Source: Selenomonadales bacterium 4137-cl
GTDB taxonomy: Bacteria; Bacillota; Negativicutes; Sporomusales; UBA7701
Direction: 5' to 3'
Length of the DNA: 64,000 nucleotides
Assembly (NCBI GenBank): GCA_032334055.1
Contig: JAUOZS010000001.1
Location: 744,001-808,000, forward strand
In this document: positions 59,168 through 64,000 of the stretch, in pieces
Numbering within the stretch: the stretch's first letter is position 1
How the letters are laid out: every line of letters begins with the position of its first letter
Notes under the pieces: model-generated
Database searches by the model: none
What the model was told of the DNA's origin: nothing
What the model saw: only the letters and a program-made list of their open reading frames with translations
Made by a program: the position numbers and the translations under genes

Positions 59168-59380
59168 ATGTCTAGAAGCCGTCAGGTTGTGAATCCTGCC
59201 GCCGAACAGGCGCTCGACCGTCTCAAAGAGGAAACGGCAGCCGAATTGGGGCTGCAAGATTACGGCAACCGTTACAAAGGCGCCATCACTTCAGCCGACA
59301 ACGGCCGGGTCGGGGGGCATATGGTACGGAAGATGATCGAGTCGTATGAGAATACCTTGTCGAGCGGTACAACCAAGTAA
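59168..59380 (+). CDS. Alpha/beta-type small acid-soluble spore protein
   Basis: 70 residues from ATG 59168 after GAGGAGGG. A-A-E-Q-A-L-D-R-L-K-E-E-T-A-A-E-L-G-L and G-G-H-M-V-R-K-M-I are the conserved helices of alpha/beta SASP, which coat spore DNA and protect it from UV and chemicals. The germination protease site E-x-A near L-K-E-E-T is present. This shows that the host makes endospores. Transcription presumably from a sigma-G promoter; none was positioned. A strong hairpin follows. Confidence 0.93.
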   Translation: MSRSRQVVNPAAEQALDRLKEETAAELGLQDYGNRYKGAITSADNGRVGGHMVRKMIESYENTLSSGTTK

Positions 59381-59392
59381 TTGAAGTAGGCG

Positions 59393-59445
59393 TAATATCC
59401 GGAGGGGGTCTGAAACGTAGGGGTTCAGACCCCCTCCGGATATTA
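59393..59445. terminator. Long perfect hairpin between converging genes
   Basis: Two 22-base arms (59393-59414 and 59424-59445) pair perfectly around a 9-base loop; the core is GGAGGGGGTCTGAA. It lies between the spore protein gene and the minus-strand deacetylase gene and probably terminates both. Confidence 0.7.
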
Positions 59446-59473
59446 CGGACTAAGAGGAGGCCGGACTGCCGCC

Positions 59474-60196
59474 TCAGTCTACACTGTATTTCGGGCGTTC
59501 TTCATAGTAACGAAGCAGTTCGCTGACGGTCAAAAACTCGTAGCCCTGCTCCTTCAGCCGGTCGATTATGAGGGGGAGGACTTTACTCGTGGGCAGGGGC
59601 CCAATTCCGTCATGGAAGAGAATTATGCCGCCCGGTCTGGTGTTTCTGAGCACGGACCTGACGATTCCCTCGCCCGAGGAGTACCAATCGTGGGAATCCA
59701 CCGACCACAAAACGATGGTGTAATCTCGTCGCGAGGCCTCGTCGAGAAGGGTGTGGTCGTAGCCCCCTCCGGGCGGCCGGAACAGCGTGCACTTGATCCC
59801 CAGAGTTTTCGCAAGCAGTCTGTCGGTTCGGTCGAGTTCATTCAAAAGTTTTTCTTTGTTTATATGGCTGAGTCTGACATGGGTAAAGGTGTGGTTGCCG
59901 ACTTCGTGGCCTCCGGCGAACTCGTCCCGAACATATTGCGGATATTTCTCCACCATTTCGCCGACGACAAAAAAGGTGGCCCGCACGTTCCTGGCCCTTA
60001 GAATCGAGAGAATTTCCGGTGTCTTTTTGCCTGGTCCATCATCGAAGGTGAGGGCGACAATTTTGTGGGTGGTTGGTATGTATTTTACGACCCGGGCGTT
60101 GTCGGCCAGCGTTTTTTCTACTTCGCTTCCCAGTAAGGCGAGTGCCGCCAGCCCGATGCCCAATAGAAGCTTCTTCTTTACTATTGTTATTACCAT
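59474..60196 (-). CDS. Polysaccharide deacetylase (NodB/CE4)
   Basis: 240 residues, minus-strand ATG at 60196. A single N-terminal membrane anchor or signal (K-K-L-L-L-G-I-G-L-A-A-L-A-L-L). CE4 motifs are complete: T-F-D-D-G-P (metal Asp), N-H-T-F-T-H (His pair), R-P-P-G-G, W-S-V-D-S-H-D-W, and L-F-H-D-G. It deacetylates peptidoglycan or other polysaccharides outside the membrane and may act in spore cortex modification (PdaA/PdaB type). Confidence 0.94.
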   Translation of the reverse strand: MVITIVKKKLLLGIGLAALALLGSEVEKTLADNARVVKYIPTTHKIVALTFDDGPGKKTPEILSILRARNVRATFFVVGEMVEKYPQYVRDEFAGGHEVGNHTFTHVRLSHINKEKLLNELDRTDRLLAKTLGIKCTLFRPPGGGYDHTLLDEASRRDYTIVLWSVDSHDWYSSGEGIVRSVLRNTRPGGIILFHDGIGPLPTSKVLPLIIDRLKEQGYEFLTVSELLRYYEERPKYSVD

Positions 60197-60349
60197 TACC
60201 CGCTTGCCCCCCGGTAAGAGATTCTAATATATATGATTACGGAGGGCAGATGATACGCTGAGCGGCAGTATGAGCCGGTCTCGCTTTTTTGGCATAGCGG
60301 TAAAGTGATTTGGAAAAACTTATCTTACCAAAAGCGAGGGGATGAGCAT

Positions 60350-62680
60350 ATGTCAGGGCCTATTGGGTTGGATATGCAAAGAAAAGAAGCCTGGGATAAG
60401 GTGACGGGTGCAGCCAAGTACACGAACGATTACGTTGTGCCGGGGATGCTTCACGCCAAGCTTGTCACCAGTCCGCATGCCCATGCCAAAATTGTCGCGC
60501 TGCATTCCGATGAGGCTCTGAGGGCTCCGGGTGTCGTGGCCGTCCTGACCGGTGAGACCTATCCGGTCTTATGCGGTTCGGTACTCGCCGACCGACCTCC
60601 GATTGCCAGGGGCAAAGTCCGCTATTTCGGCGAACCGGTGGCCATGGTGGTGGCGACCGGTGAACCTGAAGCCATCAGGGCGGCGAAGCTGGTCAAGGTC
60701 GAGTACGAGTGTCTTCCGGTGATCAATTCCGTGCAAGCTGCGGTGGCGGAGGGTGCCCCGCTCGTGCACGAGGACCTCGCCGGCTACGAGCACGTTATCA
60801 AAGAGGTTTACCCCAAGCCGGGCAGCAACATCTGTCATCACGTTCAGATCCGCAAGGGGGATTTTGCCCAGGGATTTGCTGAGAGCGACGCGATTGTGGA
60901 GGCGTCCTATTTCCTCCCGCAGTCAGACCATGTCGCCATGGAGACCAGAACCGCGCGGGCGGAAATTCTGCCGAGCGGCCAGGTCGTGATAACGACGTCT
61001 ACCCAGGCTCCCTTCTCGGTTGTGAAGATGATCAGCAAGAATTTCCAGCTCGGCGAGCAGGAAATCACGGTCAAGACGCCGCTGGTGGGCGGAGGGTTCG
61101 GGGGCAAAGCATCCGTGCAGTTGGAGATTCTGGCTTATATGGCTTCGCGGGCCGCCGGCGGGAGACTTGTCAAAATCGCCAACACCAGGGAAGAAGACTT
61201 CGTAACTTCTCCTTGCAAGCTTGGGTGTGAAGGACGCGTCAAGCTGGGCGCGACCAAAGACGGGCTGTTCAAGGCCGTGGAGCTGGAGTTTCTCGTCGAC
61301 GTGGGCGCGTACGCGGACACCGGCCCGCGAATGACGGAGGCCGCCCTGGTCGACGGAACGGGCCCGTACAAAATAGAAAATGTATGGGGTGATGGGTACT
61401 CCGTCTATACGAATCATCCCTATGCGACTTCTTACCGGGGGTTTGGGCACATCGCCGCGGCGTTCTGCATCGAGCGGACGATTGATAAGCTGGCGAAAAC
61501 CCTTGGCCTCGATCCTTTGGTTATCCGGGCTAAGAATGCCATCATACCCGGCGAGACCACGTCCACCCAAGTCGAGGTTACGGCGAGCAACGCGGGCAAT
61601 TTGGCCGAGTGCCTGGAAAAGCTTGGACAGGCGGTCAACTGGCAGGAAGGGACCCGGATCGACGTCGGCAACGGGAAGATAAGGGCGAGAGGCATAAGCT
61701 GCTTCTGGAAGACCTCCAGCAGTCCGTCAAACGCGTCCGCCGGCGTGATACTGACGTTCAACAATGACGGCAGCCTAAACTTAAACACCGGGGCCGTCGA
61801 GTTCGGGCCGGCGACCAAGACGACCGCGGCCCTTATTCTCGCCGAGAAGCTTAAGATGGATGTCAGCCGCATCCGTATTTTCACGGAGGTCGACACGTGT
61901 GTGTGCCCTCATTATTGGAAGACGGTCGCCAGCAAGTCGACGTTCATGATCGGCAACGCCGTGCTGGCGGCTGCCGACGATTTGATCAGGCAGGTCTGCG
62001 ACACTGCGGCGGTAGTGATCGGCTGCACGCCGGAGGAGCTCGATGTGGCCGAGGAATGGGTGTTCATGAAGAACGACCGGCAAAAGTACCTTGCCGTTAA
62101 AGATGTCGTTCACGGCTATAAATTTCCGAACGGGAATGCCATCGGAGCACAGGCGATCGGCAGGGGCAGCTACATCATGCCTGAGCTCACGCCGCTGGAC
62201 CCCATAACCGGCAAGGGGAAACCCGGCCCGTATTGGACGCCTGGCGCCCAGGCGGTGGTGATCGAGTATGACCCCAAGGACAATACCTACCGCTTTATAA
62301 AGGCGGCCACCGTTATCGACGCCGGCCGGGTGATTACGCCGAAAACGGCCCGGGGCCTTGTCATGGGAGGGATGAGTATGGGGCTGAGTCTGGCCAGCCG
62401 GGAGGAGTTCATCTTCGCGGACGACGGAACCGTCACTGATACGAGTCTGCGTACTTACAAGACAATCCGCTTCGGCGAAACGCCTGAATACATCGTCGAT
62501 TTCGTGGAGACTCCATGCCTTGACGGGCCTTACGGTGCGCGCGGCTTGGCCGAGCACGGGATAATCGGTATGCCGGCTGCCCTGGCGAACGCCCTGTCGA
62601 TGGCGGCGGAGGTCGAACTCGATTATCTTCCGTTAGTGCCGGAGTATATTTGGCAGTCCAAAACCGGGGGACAGGTGTAA
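60350..62680 (+). CDS. Xanthine dehydrogenase-family molybdopterin-binding subunit
   Basis: 776 residues from ATG 60350 after GAGGGGATGAG. Domain order as in molybdenum hydroxylase large subunits: A-x-x-K-V-T-G-A-A-K-Y-T-N-D, V-R-Y-F-G-E-P-V-A-M-V-V, T-S-T-Q-A-P-F (Gln near the Mo site), V-G-G-G-F-G-G-K, S-Y-R-G-F-G-H (Arg), and G-P-Y-G-A-R-G-L-A-E-H-G (catalytic Glu). The enzyme hydroxylates heterocycles or aldehydes. No FAD or [2Fe-2S] subunit gene is adjacent, which is unusual. Confidence 0.93.
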   Translation: MSGPIGLDMQRKEAWDKVTGAAKYTNDYVVPGMLHAKLVTSPHAHAKIVALHSDEALRAPGVVAVLTGETYPVLCGSVLADRPPIARGKVRYFGEPVAMVVATGEPEAIRAAKLVKVEYECLPVINSVQAAVAEGAPLVHEDLAGYEHVIKEVYPKPGSNICHHVQIRKGDFAQGFAESDAIVEASYFLPQSDHVAMETRTARAEILPSGQVVITTSTQAPFSVVKMISKNFQLGEQEITVKTPLVGGGFGGKASVQLEILAYMASRAAGGRLVKIANTREEDFVTSPCKLGCEGRVKLGATKDGLFKAVELEFLVDVGAYADTGPRMTEAALVDGTGPYKIENVWGDGYSVYTNHPYATSYRGFGHIAAAFCIERTIDKLAKTLGLDPLVIRAKNAIIPGETTSTQVEVTASNAGNLAECLEKLGQAVNWQEGTRIDVGNGKIRARGISCFWKTSSSPSNASAGVILTFNNDGSLNLNTGAVEFGPATKTTAALILAEKLKMDVSRIRIFTEVDTCVCPHYWKTVASKSTFMIGNAVLAAADDLIRQVCDTAAVVIGCTPEELDVAEEWVFMKNDRQKYLAVKDVVHGYKFPNGNAIGAQAIGRGSYIMPELTPLDPITGKGKPGPYWTPGAQAVVIEYDPKDNTYRFIKAATVIDAGRVITPKTARGLVMGGMSMGLSLASREEFIFADDGTVTDTSLRTYKTIRFGETPEYIVDFVETPCLDGPYGARGLAEHGIIGMPAALANALSMAAEVELDYLPLVPEYIWQSKTGGQV

Positions 62681-62761
62681 CGGCCAGAGCCGCAGTTGCC
62701 GATAGCAGTTGGAGTATGGCTTGCACTTAGCGATAAGGATCTATGACAGGGAGGTGTGAAT

Positions 62762-63133
62762 TTGTTCGATCGAACTGAAATTTCATATTACATTATGGCC
62801 GCGTGGATCATCGGCTTGGCTGCGATGACGGTGTTATTTAATTTTGCCATTCCCCACCGGGAAATGAACAACAGAATCGATGCCTTGACCAGCCAAATCG
62901 AGGTCGGCGAATGGCAAACCGCCGCCAATGAAGTGGAAGTTATCAAGATGCTGTGGGAGAGGAATAGGTTTATTATTCAACTGGCCAACGCCAGTGAAGA
63001 GATGGTGGTCTTTGAAGAGCGCCTGGGGGAACTGGGGCAGGCTGTAAAACATAGAAATTCGGCAACTCTGCCGTCGGCAGGGGCGCTGAAAAAAATGGCT
63101 GCATCGGTAACGGACCCCTTTCCGGGGCCGTAG
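62762..63133 (+). CDS. DUF4363 family membrane-anchored protein
   Basis: About 123 residues; TTG 62762 is six bases after GGGAGG, GTG 62756 too close. One N-terminal membrane helix (Y-I-M-A-A-W-I-I-G-L-A-A-M-T-V-L) and a helical external domain with E-W-Q-T-A-A-N-E-V-E-V-I-K-M-L-W, typical of DUF4363. These genes commonly precede a DUF421 gene, as here. Function unknown. Confidence 0.82.
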   Translation: MFDRTEISYYIMAAWIIGLAAMTVLFNFAIPHREMNNRIDALTSQIEVGEWQTAANEVEVIKMLWERNRFIIQLANASEEMVVFEERLGELGQAVKHRNSATLPSAGALKKMAASVTDPFPGP

Positions 63134-63147
63134 AAAGAGAGGGAATT

Positions 63148-63834
63148 TTGGACGATTTTCTATCCTACACCGTCAGAGTCATTTTGATATTTGCTTTTAC
63201 CTATTTCGCCGGCAGGATATTGCCTAAAAAGGCTATTGCCCAAATGACCGCTTATGAGTTCACGGGCGTGATGCTGTTCACAACCGTGGCCGCCGAACCG
63301 CTGGTCACGAAGGTGACTGTCAAAGCGGTGTACGGGCTCGGGTTGATAATTACGTTGATGTTGTTGGCGGCGCGGCTTTCGTTATGCAATAAACTGGTCC
63401 GCATAATGGAGCACCAGCCGTCGGTAATCATAAATAACGGGCAGATAGACGCTCGGGCGATGAAAGAAACCAGTATGTCGATGAACCAGTTGATGGGCTT
63501 GCTTCGCCAAAAGGGTTACGATAATGTGCAGAACATCGCGGCTGCGGTGATTGAACCGCAAGGCAATCTGTCCGTCATTCCCAAAGCCGGATTCAGGCCG
63601 GTCCAGCCTGACGACCTAAATCTTACCCCACAGCCTGCAGGGATGTGTCTGCCGCTGATTATGGACGGGCAAATAATCCAACCTAACCTGAAGTATAGCG
63701 ATCTCACGGAAGACTGGCTGGTCCAACAGCTCGCCAGACAGGGGGTTGTGGATTTTAAAAGCCTTCCGCTCGTGCAGTTAGATCCTTCGGGCAAAGTGCT
63801 GGTCATTAGGTCCGATGCCGTTGAAAGGCAATAG
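63148..63834 (+). CDS. DUF421 (YetF-type) membrane protein
   Basis: 228 residues, TTG 63148 after GAGAGGGAATT. Three membrane helices in the first 85 residues (V-R-V-I-L-I-F-A-F-T-Y-F-A-G-R-I-L), then the cytoplasmic DUF421 domain, with P-S-V-I-I-N-N-G-Q-I and the late V-D-F-K-S-L-P-L-V-Q-L-D. Related proteins in Bacillus (YetF, YdfS) are germination or membrane-related. Forms a pair with DUF4363. Confidence 0.92.
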   Translation: MDDFLSYTVRVILIFAFTYFAGRILPKKAIAQMTAYEFTGVMLFTTVAAEPLVTKVTVKAVYGLGLIITLMLLAARLSLCNKLVRIMEHQPSVIINNGQIDARAMKETSMSMNQLMGLLRQKGYDNVQNIAAAVIEPQGNLSVIPKAGFRPVQPDDLNLTPQPAGMCLPLIMDGQIIQPNLKYSDLTEDWLVQQLARQGVVDFKSLPLVQLDPSGKVLVIRSDAVERQ

Positions 63835-63894
63835 CAGGACTAACCTCCTCGATGCCGCCTTCTTGAAAAAAACATTTCGGCACGCGTTAAAAAT

Positions 63895-63929
63895 ACAAGG
63901 ACCGACTGGCTTCAGTCGGTCCTTGTTTT
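63895..63929. terminator. Bidirectional terminator
   Basis: ACAAGGACCGACTG and CAGTCGGTCCTTGT form a perfect 14-bp stem with a GCTT loop; T runs on both strands (TTTT on plus, ATTTTTAA on minus). Confidence 0.8.
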
Positions 63930-63940
63930 CTGCCTGCCCG

Positions 63941-64000
63941 TTAAGCTTGCGTTTCCGTTCGGAGGACGGATAAGAATTTCTGGCTGTACGGTATAGGGGC
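63941..64000 (-). CDS. Possible C-terminal end of a minus-strand gene
   Basis: The minus strand reads P-I-P-Y-S-Q-K-F-L-S-V-L-R-T-E-T-Q-A and a stop at 63941, just before the bidirectional terminator. It is open to the window edge, so a convergent gene ends here. Too short to identify. Confidence 0.4.
   Translation of the reverse strand, partial: APIPYSQKFLSVLRTETQA

Noticed and set aside
61781..62557. 258-residue minus-strand open frame
   Set aside because: Antisense of the molybdenum hydroxylase gene.
1..64000. tRNA or rRNA genes
   Set aside because: No cloverleaf or rRNA-like stretch was noticed on either strand by eye; a tRNA scan would be needed to be certain.

Overview
The window looks like chromosome of an endospore-forming Bacillota, most likely one of the diderm Negativicutes (Sporomusa/Pelosinus-type). 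Supporting signs are Gram-positive-style Shine-Dalgarno sites (GGAGG), frequent GTG/TTG starts, AddAB rather than RecBCD, an alpha/beta-type small acid-soluble spore protein near 59.2 kb, and a prophage that carries a lambda-like tail tip and tail-collar fibre of the sort used on cells with an outer membrane. The diderm assignment is inference; no 16S or LPS gene is in view.

About 1-41.3 kb is a near-complete siphophage prophage whose left end lies outside the window. Order: replication and nucleic-acid metabolism (SNF2 helicase tail, Cys-rich protein, DUF7768, CHC2/DUF927 primase-helicase, an array of GGGACAAC repeats around an AT-rich core, VRR-NUC nuclease, DUF3310, ArpU-like late regulator); a probable activator-dependent late promoter at 6.58 kb; three DnaA boxes at 7.4 kb; a ParB-domain/N-methyltransferase fusion and a C5-cytosine methyltransferase; HK97-type packaging and head genes (TerS, TerL, HNH, portal, protease with an extra C-terminal domain, capsid); neck and tail genes interrupted by an antisense RelE/AbrB toxin-antitoxin pair; a gpG/gpGT tail chaperone with a canonical A AAA AAC slippery site; tape measure; gpM-, gpL-, gpK- and gpJ-like tip proteins; a tail protein with an 18-residue repeat; a collar fibre; then a small protein ending in a Cys cluster directly followed by a radical SAM/SPASM enzyme and three unknown partners. 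The lysis region (membrane proteins, GH25 muramidase, two more membrane proteins) ends at a strong terminator and is followed by a short SHOCT-like ORF, a GGDEF gene scar and two tandem large serine recombinases.

41.3-64 kb is host chromosome: addB-addA, Hsp20, small membrane ORFs, a secreted serpin beside an exported double-PDZ protein, an IS110-family element, secreted small proteins (one frameshifted, one paralogue scar), a decayed ABM monooxygenase, a divergent nitroreductase/HxlR pair with a palindromic operator, an iron-sulfur flavoprotein, an XRE regulator remnant, a TraR/DksA-type zinc-finger protein, a spore protein, a polysaccharide deacetylase, a solitary molybdenum hydroxylase large subunit, and a DUF4363-DUF421 membrane pair.

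The most original observation is the prophage cassette at 32.5-35.1 kb: a tail-region protein ending in C-S-C-S-C-C-N-G next to a radical SAM/SPASM maturase, which suggests that the phage modifies a virion or host-directed protein post-translationally. All functions are inferred from sequence reading; no database search was possible.
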